The notes under the pieces: model-generated
What the model was told of the DNA's origin: nothing
Seen by the model: the letters and a program-made list of their open reading frames with translations, nothing else
The model's database searches: none
Shown here: one piece after another, positions 17,234 through 25,383 of the stretch
Position numbering within the stretch: the first letter of the stretch is position 1
How the letters are laid out: each line of letters begins with the position of its first letter
Made by a program: the position numbers and the translations under genes
DNA from: Anaerolineae bacterium
GTDB lineage: Bacteria > Chloroflexota > Anaerolineae > 4572-78 > J111
Length of the DNA: 64,000 nt
Direction: 5' to 3'
Assembly: GCA_022071955.1 (NCBI GenBank)
Contig: JAJVIM010000004.1
Span: 434,001 to 498,000 of the forward strand

Positions 17234-17259
17234 CATTTAGAAAATTTATGAAATAACTA

Positions 17260-17288
17260 TTGCATTATTTTATTTCCTGTGTTATAGT
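17260..17288 (+). promoter_or_regulatory. Sigma70-type promoter of the rpiR-opine operon
   Basis: TTGCAT at 17260-17265 and TATAGT at 17283-17288 are separated by exactly 17 bases in an AT-rich stretch, 30 bases before the ATG of the regulator. Each box differs from consensus at one position. Confidence 0.75.
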
Positions 17289-17317
17289 GGGCACAGTTCG
17301 ATGCTGGGACGCCCATT

Positions 17318-18178
17318 ATGACAGCACTTTCGGTTCGCGAAAATATCCTCACTCAGTTTTCCACGCTTTCACCGAAACAGCGGCAGTTAGCCCGCTTCAT
17401 TCTGGACAATGAAGATATGGTCGCGTTTGCCTCGGCCAGTGACATTGGCGAACAGGTTGGGGCCAGCGCGGCCACGGTCGTTCGCTTTTGTCGCGCCCTG
17501 GGCTACGAAGGCTACACCGACCTGCAGGCCGCGATTCGTACCCAATTTCCGCAATACCGCACCGCCGTAGAAAAAATGGCGGCTCATCTGGCCAACGGTG
17601 GCTCCGGCGATAACCTCACGGCGCGGGTAGCCCAAACCGCCACGCAAAATATTCAGGACACCATGAGCCAGGTGTCTGCCAACACATTGGCCGCGGCCGC
17701 GGCAGCTATTGCCCAGGCCCGGCACATTCGCGTTTTTGGCAGCGGCCTGTCGGCGCCGGCGGCCATGCTGATCGAGCACTCCTTTTTGTCGCTGGGCTTT
17801 TCGGCGCGGGCTTGCAGCCACGGCCGGGCCAATCAGGCGCTGGAGCTGGCCCAACTGACCAACAAAGACCTGGTGATTGTGATCAGCCTGTGGCGCTACC
17901 TGCGCGAAACCGTTGAAGCCGCGCAGACCGCGCGGCAGGTTGGCGCGGCCTGCATCGCCATGACCGATAGCCCGGTTGCCCCGGTGGCCCAGTTGGCCGA
18001 TTTTGTGTTTGTGGCCGTAACCGAGGGCGCGGCCCACAGCCGTTCGCTCACCGGGATTATTTCTTTAATTGAACTGCTGGGCGCTACGCTTGTTTCAAAC
18101 CACCCCAATGAAAGTATGGCAGCCTTGCAGCGTCTCGATGCGCTGTACCGGCAGAATGCTCTTTTATTGAGTGACTAA
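17318..18178 (+). CDS. RpiR-family transcriptional regulator (HTH + SIS)
   Basis: Protein of 286 residues. The N-terminal HTH_6 domain (1-80) contains LSPKQRQLARFILDNEDMVAFASASDIGEQVGASAATVVRFCRALGYEGYTDLQAAIR, the family signature. The SIS sugar-phosphate-binding domain (about 110-245) contains RIFGSG-like HIRVFGSGLSAPAAM and KDLVIVISLWRYLRETVEAA. RpiR proteins sense phosphosugars or related metabolites and often control their own operon. It stands behind a good promoter and a palindrome and three bases ahead of the opine dehydrogenase, so it most likely governs the opine/peptide operon. No strong ribosome site precedes the ATG at 17318. Confidence 0.9.
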   Translation: MTALSVRENILTQFSTLSPKQRQLARFILDNEDMVAFASASDIGEQVGASAATVVRFCRALGYEGYTDLQAAIRTQFPQYRTAVEKMAAHLANGGSGDNLTARVAQTATQNIQDTMSQVSANTLAAAAAAIAQARHIRVFGSGLSAPAAMLIEHSFLSLGFSARACSHGRANQALELAQLTNKDLVIVISLWRYLRETVEAAQTARQVGAACIAMTDSPVAPVAQLADFVFVAVTEGAAHSRSLTGIISLIELLGATLVSNHPNESMAALQRLDALYRQNALLLSD

Positions 18179-18181
18179 CCT

Positions 18182-19342
18182 ATGCCAAAGTTAACTATTT
18201 GTGGTGGCGGCAACGCAGCACACGTCATCATGGCCCTGGCTCCCAACACCGGTTGGGAGGTGGATGTCTTTGCGCCGCTGGCCAACGAAGCCGACCGGTT
18301 GCAGGCCGGCGTGGCCGCAGGCGGTGTCAGTGCTATTTTTGGCGACCGGCAGGTAACCGGCCAACCGCGCCGGGTCAGCGCCAACCCGGCCGAGGTTATC
18401 CCGGGTTCCGAGCTGGTGCTGCTGGCGCTGCCGGCCTTTGCCCACGGCGCCACGCTGCAAACCATCGCTCCGTTTCTGGATGCCGGGGCGGCGGTGGGCG
18501 CGCTGCCGGCCCGCGGCGGTTTTGACTACCAGGCCCGCGCTCTGCTGGCCGATGCTCCGGCAATTAACCTGTTTGGCCTGCAAACCCTGCCCTGGGCCTG
18601 CCGCATTATCCGTTACGGTCAGGCGGTGGAAGTGCTGGGCACCAAAGCCGGGGTCGATGTGGCCGTATCGCCGGTGGGGCAGGCCGATGACTTGCTGCCG
18701 GCGTTGGCCGCGCTGCTGGGGTTGCAGTTGAAGCCGGCGGCCTCATTTTTAACGCTGACGCTGGCCAACACCGGCCAGCTTATTCACCCCGGCATTATGT
18801 ACGGGTTGGGCCGGGGCCGAGAGGCCGATACCTTTGCCGCCGCCGATATTCCTCTGTTTTACCAGGGCGTTGACCCGCCCACCGCCAATCTGCTGCAAAC
18901 CATGAGCGATGAAGTGCAGGCTGTGGCCGCGGCCATCGCCGCGCGAGACACCGATTTCAACCCGCGTGAAGTGTTGCCGCTGTTGGGCTGGTTATTGCAC
19001 AGTTACCCCACCAACATCACCGATTCATCGTCTCTGCAATCAGCCTTCAACACTAACCGGGCCTATGTTGGGCTGCGGCTACCCACCCGCCCCGCGGGCC
19101 CGGACAGGTTTGCCATTGATTACACCACTCGCTACCTGGCCGAAGACATCCCGTTTGGGCTGGTGGTGCTGCGCGGTATCGCCGAACTGGCCGGCGTGGC
19201 CACCCCCACCATCGATGCGGTGGTTATCTGGGCGCAGGCGCGTCTGCAAAAAGAATATCTGGTTGACGGCCAATTGGTTGGCGCGCACCTGTCTGAGACT
19301 CGCGCCCCGCAAACCTACGGGATTTTTGGTTTTGGATTTTAG
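18182..19342 (+). CDS. Octopine/nopaline (opine) dehydrogenase-family protein
   Basis: Protein of 386 residues. The N-terminal Rossmann domain starts KLTICGGGNAAHVIMAL (GxGNxA dinucleotide site). The middle contains SELVLLALPAFAHG and VGALPARGGFDYQA. The C-terminal half matches the octopine DH catalytic domain, with ANTGQLIHPGIMYG (a conserved His) and LHSYPTNITDSSSLQSAFNTNRAYVGLRLPT. Opine dehydrogenases reversibly join an amino acid to a keto acid by reductive condensation; in a catabolic operon they would run oxidatively. It is three bases after the RpiR gene. The last residues (IFGFGF) and stop codon are encoded by a repeat-like TTTTGG sequence, so the native C-terminus may have been altered. 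Confidence 0.82.
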   Translation: MPKLTICGGGNAAHVIMALAPNTGWEVDVFAPLANEADRLQAGVAAGGVSAIFGDRQVTGQPRRVSANPAEVIPGSELVLLALPAFAHGATLQTIAPFLDAGAAVGALPARGGFDYQARALLADAPAINLFGLQTLPWACRIIRYGQAVEVLGTKAGVDVAVSPVGQADDLLPALAALLGLQLKPAASFLTLTLANTGQLIHPGIMYGLGRGREADTFAAADIPLFYQGVDPPTANLLQTMSDEVQAVAAAIAARDTDFNPREVLPLLGWLLHSYPTNITDSSSLQSAFNTNRAYVGLRLPTRPAGPDRFAIDYTTRYLAEDIPFGLVVLRGIAELAGVATPTIDAVVIWAQARLQKEYLVDGQLVGAHLSETRAPQTYGIFGFGF

Positions 19343-19416
19343 ATTTTGGAGTGCGTCCACGCCTCCAAAGACCAAAATCCAAAATCTACAATCTAAAACC
19401 CAAAATAGAATTAGAA
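19323..19416 (+). repeat. Imperfect inverted repeat after the opine dehydrogenase
   Basis: TTTTGGTTTTGGATTTTAG (from 19324) pairs with the downstream CCAAAATCCAAAATCTA-type segments. A compact inner stem TTTGGAG.GCG / CGC.CTCCAAA closes on a TCCA loop near 19345-19370. It overlaps the 3' end of the opine dehydrogenase and ends just before the AGAAGGAG ribosome site of the mutase fusion, so it may modulate read-through within the operon. Confidence 0.55.
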
Positions 19417-19431
19417 GGAGTGTAGACAGCT

Positions 19432-22400
19432 ATGCCAAAAGCCAAAGATTTTCCCAGCGAAAGCCCCAAACGCCGTGTGATGGTCGGTGCGATTGGCGCG
19501 TGCGTTCACAATTTGGGCGTGGAAGGCTTTGCCGACTGGATGGAGGATAAAGGGCTGGGCTACGTGAGCGTTAAGCTTGGCCCGGCGGTGCCCATCCCGG
19601 AAGTCATTAACAAAATCCGCGAGGCCCGCCCCGAGGTGGTCGGCATTTCGATGCGGCTGGGTGATTTGCACGTCGATAAACTCATCAGCGAATTTGTGGA
19701 GCTGGCCACACAGCACGGCATCCACCCCGATGACAGCGGCATCCGTTACGCCTTTAGCGGCCTGCGCCCTGCGGCCAACGTGGTGCGAGCGATGACCGGC
19801 GTGCCGCTGGAGCCGGATGAGTTCACCCCGGACGAAGAACGCCACTTTGACTTGCAGCAGGTTTCCCGCGATTTTTCGCGCAAAGAGCATTTTTGGCACT
19901 TTTTTGATCTGGTGGCCGACGATTACATTACAATGGAAGAGCTGGATGATTTTGCCGAACAACGCGCCCAGGAAAAAAAGACCGAGCAAATTGAGTGGTC
20001 GGATTATCTGGTGGAACGCATCAAACAGGTGCGCGAGCGCGAAGACCGGCCCATCCTGCGTGCCCACATCGGCATTGCCGCCGAAACCATTGAGCCAACA
20101 GTGAAGGCCATCGAAAAGCTGGCCGATGCCCACGCCTTTGAAATTGTGTCGCTGGCTCCGGACCAGCCCTCGCAGGAGATGCTGGCCAAGTTTATCCGCG
20201 GCGAAGAGGACCCCGACCGCTACCTGCGCGGGCAGGGCGGCGCGCCCATCCGTACCGTGGAAGATTTGGACCGGCTGAAGGCCGCCAGCCAGCGCGGTAA
20301 CTTCCCCATGACCCGCATCTACACCGGCACCGACGAACTGGTGACGCTGGCCCAACTGTGGGAAAAACATCTTAATATGTGCTTTCCCGCCGTACCGATT
20401 TTCTACTACAACGAGCTGGATGGCCGTGGCCCCATCTCCATCCGCGATAGTTTCACCGAGCATTATCAGACCATCCGCTGGTGGGCCGAGCAGGGTAAAC
20501 CGTTGGAAATCAACGACCCGCACCAGTGGGGGCTGCGCTACGCCTCTGACGATATGCAGGTAACCGACCACGTGCTGGTCGGCGTCATCGCCCTGAAAAT
20601 GGGCATCAAACATTATGTCATGCAGATGATGTTTGAACTGCCGCCGGAAATTAGTGCGCTGGACGATTTGGCCAAAATGAAGGCCGCTTACGAACTCATT
20701 GAGCCGCTGACCCGCCATTACGATTTCAACATTATCCGCGAAACCCGCTCCGGGCTGCCCAGCTTCCCGCCCAACCTGTACCAGGCCAAAGGGCACCTGG
20801 CTTTTGGCGTGTATACCCAGCTTTATATGGACCCCGATATTTTGCACGTGGTTTCTTTCCCGGAGGCGCACCACGAAGCCAAAGCCGAAGACATCATCGA
20901 ATCGTGCGAGTTGGTGAAGCAGGTTTGCTGGGATTTCAAAAAGGGCAACGTGCCCGACATTTGGGCCGACCCCACCCTCAAAGCCCGCAAGCGCGAGTTG
21001 AAAGAGGGCGCAATGTACAATGTGTTGCACGGCGCGCTGCTGGGCGGCTATCGCGGGCCGGTGACGGTGGAGAATTTCCGGGAGTGGGCCAACGAGCCGG
21101 CGGAAGATGCCGAGCGCAACTTTGAAACAATGTTGCTTTCTTTTGTGGACGACGCCAACTACCGCACCGGCACCTGCGGCCTCATCAGCCCGGATACAAT
21201 GGATTTGGGGCTGCAAACCGGCCTCTATCAAGCCCCGCACATCACCGTGATTGACCGCCGCTACGAGCTGTCCGGCTCCTGCCGCACCAAAGTGGTCAAT
21301 GGTATGTGCCGCGCCGAAGAAATTTACGGCGTTAAAATCAACACCGAGTTTGAACGGGTCGATATGGTGCGCCAGCGTTTCCCGTGGTATTTTGACGAAC
21401 GCATCCAGCAAGCCGACGACAAAAGTTACATCACCGACGAAGTGGAGCCGATTGACCAGGCGGTTGTGCTGGAAGCACGGCGGCGGCTGGGCATCCGCGA
21501 TAGCGACCTGGATAAGCTGAAAGTGCTGGTGGTCGATTTTGGCAGCACCTTCACCAAAATTGGCCGCTTCGATGCCCAAACCGAAGAATTTACGCTGGAC
21601 TACGTGCCCACCACGCCGGATGACATCCGGGTTGGGCTGGCCAACGGCATGGGCGTGCTGGCCGAGTGCGAAGCTCGCGGCGACTGGCAGCCGCTGGAAG
21701 CAGCCATGAACCAGTACGATGTGCGGTTGCCCTGTTCCAGCGCCAAGGGTGGGTTGAAAATGGTCACGGTCAGTCTGGTGAAATCGGAGAGCGGCTTTGC
21801 CGCCGATCTGGCCGCGCTGACCGCCGGGGCCAAGCTGCTGGCCAGCTACGACAACAAACTCTCGCCGGAGCAGGCCCGCCAGATTTATCAGGTTGACCAG
21901 CCAGAAATCATCCTGCTGACCGGTGGCGTGGATTACGGCGGCGACACCGAAACGCAGCTTCACAACGCCAAAATGCTGGCCGAACACGCCAAATTTGCCA
22001 CCTACACCGACTACGGCGTGCCGGTGATTTACGCCGGCAACCAGGACTGCCGCGCCGAAATTGAGCGCATCTTCAAAGCGCACGGTGTGGACATCCGCAT
22101 CACCGAAAATGTGATGCCAGAGGTTAACCACTTTCAGATTGAGGTGGTCAACGAGGTGATCCGCGAGCTGTTCCAAACGGTCATCATTCGCGGCAAGGGT
22201 TTTGATGTGGCCGAGGAGTACATGAGCGACAAGTTCATTCCTACGCCACGGGCCGCTTTCCGGGGCATCAACCTGCTGGCCAAAGGCTTTGGCAGCCAAC
22301 CGGGGCTGGGCAACATTATGGCCCTGGACATCGGCGGGGCGACCACCGACTTCTATTCTAATGTGTTAGACAACCCGCTGTACGTGTACCCCGGCAGTGA

Positions 22401-23124
22401 CAACACCAAACGGCTCAAACGGACCATTTTGAAAACGCCCAACACGCCGCTGGCCTATCGCCGGGTGGAGGGCAAGTACGGCCTCAGCTACAACGCCGAA
22501 AACATTAAAGAGATTCCCCGCTTTCAGCGCGGCGCGATGGAACGCGACCTGAATCATTTTCTCAGCGAGCAGTTTCCCAACCACACCCCCGATCCCGCCG
22601 ACCAGTTTACCCGGTTTGTCAGCCCCACCAGTTGGGGGCTGGCGGTAAATCTGGACGGCTACCTGAGCTGGGTGTCGGCCAATCCGCTGCAAATGCCGCA
22701 GTCCCGGCTGGAAAACGCGGCCCGCTCCTTTTTGGCCAGCGAAATTATGGCCATCGCCACCGAGCGTAATCTGGGCTACGTAGAAGAAACCGAAACCTAC
22801 TTTATGCAGTACGGCGTCAACTTTTTTAACCAGCCGGTCACCACGCTGCTCATCGGCGGCACTATTTACCACAAAATGAAAAGCGGCAACCCGGAGCTGG
22901 TCAACGATGTCGGCCTGATTGCCCGCGGCGCGCTCTACAATGACCGGCAGTCGAACATTTTGCGGCCCAACGGCGCGGTGCTGCTGGATGCCTCGTATCT
23001 GGTCTCGATTTTGGGCGGCATGTATGGCCGGATTGACCCGGAACGTGCCCTGCGCATTATGCGCCGCGAACTGGTGCCGCTTGAAGTTGGCCAGCCGGCG
23101 GCCGCCGTGCCGGTCAAAGGGTAG
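19432..23124 (+). CDS. Giant fusion: B12-binding mutase subunit(s) plus MutL-like ATPase
   Basis: Protein of 1230 residues in three parts. Residues 15-200 resemble the small cobalamin-binding subunit of glutamate mutase: GAIGACVHNLGVEG (the His26..Gly29 of DxHxxG, but Cys24 in place of Asp), GISMRLGDL (the SxL region) and YAFSGLRPA. Residues about 210-690 resemble a MutE-type barrel subunit (NDPHQWGLRYASDD, VMQMMFELPPEIS, VVSFPEAHHEAKAEDIIESC). Residues about 695-1220 are a MutL/GlmL-type actin-fold ATPase: VLVVDFGSTFTKIGRF, PCSSAKGGLKMVTVSLV, IILLTGGVDYGGD, MALDIGGATTDFYS. The combined length equals S + E + L subunits together. Likely role: an adenosylcobalamin-dependent carbon-skeleton rearrangement with built-in reactivation; the substrate is unknown. 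It sits between an opine dehydrogenase and a peptide importer. Confidence 0.75.
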   Translation: MPKAKDFPSESPKRRVMVGAIGACVHNLGVEGFADWMEDKGLGYVSVKLGPAVPIPEVINKIREARPEVVGISMRLGDLHVDKLISEFVELATQHGIHPDDSGIRYAFSGLRPAANVVRAMTGVPLEPDEFTPDEERHFDLQQVSRDFSRKEHFWHFFDLVADDYITMEELDDFAEQRAQEKKTEQIEWSDYLVERIKQVREREDRPILRAHIGIAAETIEPTVKAIEKLADAHAFEIVSLAPDQPSQEMLAKFIRGEEDPDRYLRGQGGAPIRTVEDLDRLKAASQRGNFPMTRIYTGTDELVTLAQLWEKHLNMCFPAVPIFYYNELDGRGPISIRDSFTEHYQTIRWWAEQGKPLEINDPHQWGLRYASDDMQVTDHVLVGVIALKMGIKHYVMQMMFELPPEISALDDLAKMKAAYELIEPLTRHYDFNIIRETRSGLPSFPPNLYQAKGHLAFGVYTQLYMDPDILHVVSFPEAHHEAKAEDIIESCELVKQVCWDFKKGNVPDIWADPTLKARKRELKEGAMYNVLHGALLGGYRGPVTVENFREWANEPAEDAERNFETMLLSFVDDANYRTGTCGLISPDTMDLGLQTGLYQAPHITVIDRRYELSGSCRTKVVNGMCRAEEIYGVKINTEFERVDMVRQRFPWYFDERIQQADDKSYITDEVEPIDQAVVLEARRRLGIRDSDLDKLKVLVVDFGSTFTKIGRFDAQTEEFTLDYVPTTPDDIRVGLANGMGVLAECEARGDWQPLEAAMNQYDVRLPCSSAKGGLKMVTVSLVKSESGFAADLAALTAGAKLLASYDNKLSPEQARQIYQVDQPEIILLTGGVDYGGDTETQLHNAKMLAEHAKFATYTDYGVPVIYAGNQDCRAEIERIFKAHGVDIRITENVMPEVNHFQIEVVNEVIRELFQTVIIRGKGFDVAEEYMSDKFIPTPRAAFRGINLLAKGFGSQPGLGNIMALDIGGATTDFYSNVLDNPLYVYPGSDNTKRLKRTILKTPNTPLAYRRVEGKYGLSYNAENIKEIPRFQRGAMERDLNHFLSEQFPNHTPDPADQFTRFVSPTSWGLAVNLDGYLSWVSANPLQMPQSRLENAARSFLASEIMAIATERNLGYVEETETYFMQYGVNFFNQPVTTLLIGGTIYHKMKSGNPELVNDVGLIARGALYNDRQSNILRPNGAVLLDASYLVSILGGMYGRIDPERALRIMRRELVPLEVGQPAAAVPVKG

Positions 23125-23354
23125 GTCATCGAGCGGATAAATGGGCGAAAACCGGGCAGGTGCGTGCAGCGAGTGGCGAATTGCGAGCGATTGACCACGC
23201 AACACGCACCCCGTCTGGTCAACTTACCTAACTTGTTTTTACAGGAGGTGTATTTCCTAACAACCACAACTACGCCAACCCAATGGTAGGACGGCCTTAA
23301 GCAAGGCCCGGTTTGAAGGTTATCAAATTAAATACAAAACTCAGGAGGAGGATC

Positions 23355-25217
23355 GTGAAAAAAGCATTTTATTGGGTAAATATCGGCTTGCTGCTGGCGC
23401 TGCTAATCTCGCTGACGCCCGCGCCCGTGCTGGCGCAAGGCATCGCCTGTGAGTCTGAAGTGACCGTGCAGGCCGATGACTGGCTCAGCAAGCTGGCCGA
23501 CAAATTCTACGGCGACTCGCTGGCCTATCCGGCCATTGTGGCCGCTACCAGCGCCAGAGCCGCCAGCGACGACAGCTTTACCGCGCTCAGCAACCCGGAT
23601 GTCATTGAAGCCGGCTGGAAGCTGTGTATTCCCAGCGCTGCCGACGCGCAGGCGCTGCTCAGCGGCAGCTTTGGCCAGGCGATGGCTGCCGGCGGCGGCG
23701 AGGGGGCCATTGTGATTGCCCTGTCAGAGGCCCCCACCTCGCTGGACCCCGCCGACCACCGCAGCCGTCAGTCTGAAACCGTTATCCGCAATATGTTTGA
23801 CGGCCTGGTTACCCGCGACACCCGCAACGGTGTTCACCTGGAGCTGGCCGAAGCCATGAACTGGCTCGATCCCCAAACGCTGGAAGTGAAGTTGCGCCAG
23901 GGCGTTAAATTCCACAACGGTGCAGAAATGACCGCCGACGATGTGGTCTTCACCTTCAACCGCATCATTCAGGAAAACGCCATCGAATATCCGGAACCCC
24001 ACACCTCCCCGCGCAAAGGACTGATTGCGCCGCTGCAATCAATAGATAAAGTCGATGATTACACGGTCAAGCTCAACTTCAGCGGGGTGTGGCCGCCGGC
24101 CATGCAGTTGCTGGTCCACCAGCAAATTGTGCCCAAAGCCTACATTGAAGAAGTGGGCACCAAAGGTTTCATCGAACATCCCATTGGCACCGGCCCGTTC
24201 AAATTTGTTGAAGGCCAACTTGATGACCAGATTGTGCTGGAACGCTTTGACGATTACTGGGGCGGCGCGCCCGATCTGCCGCCGGTTGGCCCGGCCCCTA
24301 TTCAACGCGCCATCTTCCGCGTGATTCCTGAAGCTTCCACCCGCGTGGCCGCGCTGTTGGCCGGCGAGGTTGACATCATCCAGGCCGTGCCGCCGGAACT
24401 GGTTGATACGCTGGGGCTGAGCGAGGGTGTCAATGTGAAAACCGCCCCCGGCACCGAACCGCAGTGGTTGCAGCTCGATGTGAAAAACCCGCTGTTTGCC
24501 GATCAGCAGGTGCGGCAGGCGCTCAATTACGCCATGGACAAAGACCTGATCATTGAGGCCATTTACGGCGGCCGCGCTGTGGCGCTACCCGGCCCGCTGT
24601 CGCCTTTTAACGACTTTGTCAACAAAAACCTTGCACCCTACCCCTACGACCCCGACAAAGCTAAAGCAATGCTGGCCGATGCCGGCTGGACCGACAGCAA
24701 TGGCGATGGCGTACTCGACAAAGACGGCCAGCCCTTTGCCTTCACCATCGACACGCTGGAGCAGTGGCGTGCTCTGGCCGAAGGCGTGGCCGGCATCCTG
24801 CGCGAGATCGGCATTGACGCCGGTGTGCGTTTTTGGGAATACAGCGTGGTCAAAGACCAATTGCTGGCCTGCGAGCGGCAAGCCTTTTTGGATGACTGGG
24901 GCGACTCCGCCTTTGATCCGGTGGGCCATTTTGAAGCCAAGTGGGCCACCTTCACCGAAGGCCAACCCTACGGCCGCGGCAACTTCTCCTGCTACAGCAA
25001 CCCCCGCGTGGATGAGCTGATCAAGGCCGGCGAAACCGAAGCCGATGTGGCTGCTCGCCACGCCATTTACGATGAAGCGCAGCAGTTGGTGTACGATGAC
25101 GCCCCGGCAGTCTTCCTGATTCTGCCGGAGGTGGCCGAAGCCAGCTCGGCGCGGGTGCAAAACTGGGAACCGGCCTCAGACAGTCGCATCAACCTGCACG
25201 ATGTAAGTTTGAAATAA
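23355..25217 (+). CDS. ABC transporter solute-binding protein, family 5, with N-terminal LysM-like domain
   Basis: Protein of 620 residues when begun at the GTG at 23355, which follows a strong AGGAGGAGG site (23343-23351) and gives a clean signal peptide (KKAFYWVNIGLLLALLISLTPAPVLAQG). An in-frame ATG at 23313 would add 14 residues ahead of it with no ribosome site. Residues about 32-95 are a LysM-like module (VTVQADDWLSKLADKFYGDSLAYPAIVAAT, NPDVIEAGWKLCIPS), very like that of the protein at 5707. The rest is a DppA/OppA-type SBP_bac_5 domain: LDPADHRSRQSETVIRNMFDGLVTRD, VKFHNGAEMTADDVVFTFNRI, GTGPFKFVE. Such proteins capture peptides, opines or oligosaccharides. It has no lipobox, so the LysM-like module may provide wall or surface retention. 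Confidence 0.88.
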   Translation: MKKAFYWVNIGLLLALLISLTPAPVLAQGIACESEVTVQADDWLSKLADKFYGDSLAYPAIVAATSARAASDDSFTALSNPDVIEAGWKLCIPSAADAQALLSGSFGQAMAAGGGEGAIVIALSEAPTSLDPADHRSRQSETVIRNMFDGLVTRDTRNGVHLELAEAMNWLDPQTLEVKLRQGVKFHNGAEMTADDVVFTFNRIIQENAIEYPEPHTSPRKGLIAPLQSIDKVDDYTVKLNFSGVWPPAMQLLVHQQIVPKAYIEEVGTKGFIEHPIGTGPFKFVEGQLDDQIVLERFDDYWGGAPDLPPVGPAPIQRAIFRVIPEASTRVAALLAGEVDIIQAVPPELVDTLGLSEGVNVKTAPGTEPQWLQLDVKNPLFADQQVRQALNYAMDKDLIIEAIYGGRAVALPGPLSPFNDFVNKNLAPYPYDPDKAKAMLADAGWTDSNGDGVLDKDGQPFAFTIDTLEQWRALAEGVAGILREIGIDAGVRFWEYSVVKDQLLACERQAFLDDWGDSAFDPVGHFEAKWATFTEGQPYGRGNFSCYSNPRVDELIKAGETEADVAARHAIYDEAQQLVYDDAPAVFLILPEVAEASSARVQNWEPASDSRINLHDVSLK

Positions 25218-25227
25218 AAAACACGAG

Positions 25228-25372
25228 CTACCCCCACCCCCGCCCCTCCCCCTGACAGGGGGAGGGGAGAATAGTTTAGGTTTGTTGCCGGGCGGCGAAG
25301 CCGCCCGGCAACAAACCGATACCCATTATTCCCCCTTCCTGAAGGAAGGGGGCCGGGGGGATGAGGGCAAAG
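25228..25372. repeat. Composite hairpin element R3
   Basis: A GC-rich hairpin (CCCCTCCCCCT-GAC-AGGGGGAGGGG, 25243-25267), a perfect 18-bp central stem GGTTTGTTGCCGGGCGGC with GAA loop (25279-25317), and a CCCCCTTCCT/AGGAAGGGGG hairpin (25331-25352). Outer CCCCCACCCC and GGGGGGATGAGGGC arms resemble those of R1. It lies between the solute-binding protein and the first permease gene. Confidence 0.85.
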
Positions 25373-25383
25373 GAAGCACTACC

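Noticed and set aside
19411..22299. A 962-codon open frame on the minus strand opposite the mutase fusion
   Set aside because: It mirrors the strongly coded plus-strand protein, has no recognisable domain and low-complexity composition. Long antisense frames are common in GC-rich genes with this codon use.
23243..23292. Perfect AGGAGG with a 13-codon frame rich in threonine codons (possible attenuator leader)
   Set aside because: The only start codon (GTG) overlaps the AGGAGG itself, so spacing is impossible; no terminator/antiterminator pair is visible before 23355.
25282..25383. N-terminal extension of the DppB-type permease
   Set aside because: It would translate the right half of repeat R3. 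A TTG with a good ribosome site lies exactly where DppB homologues begin.
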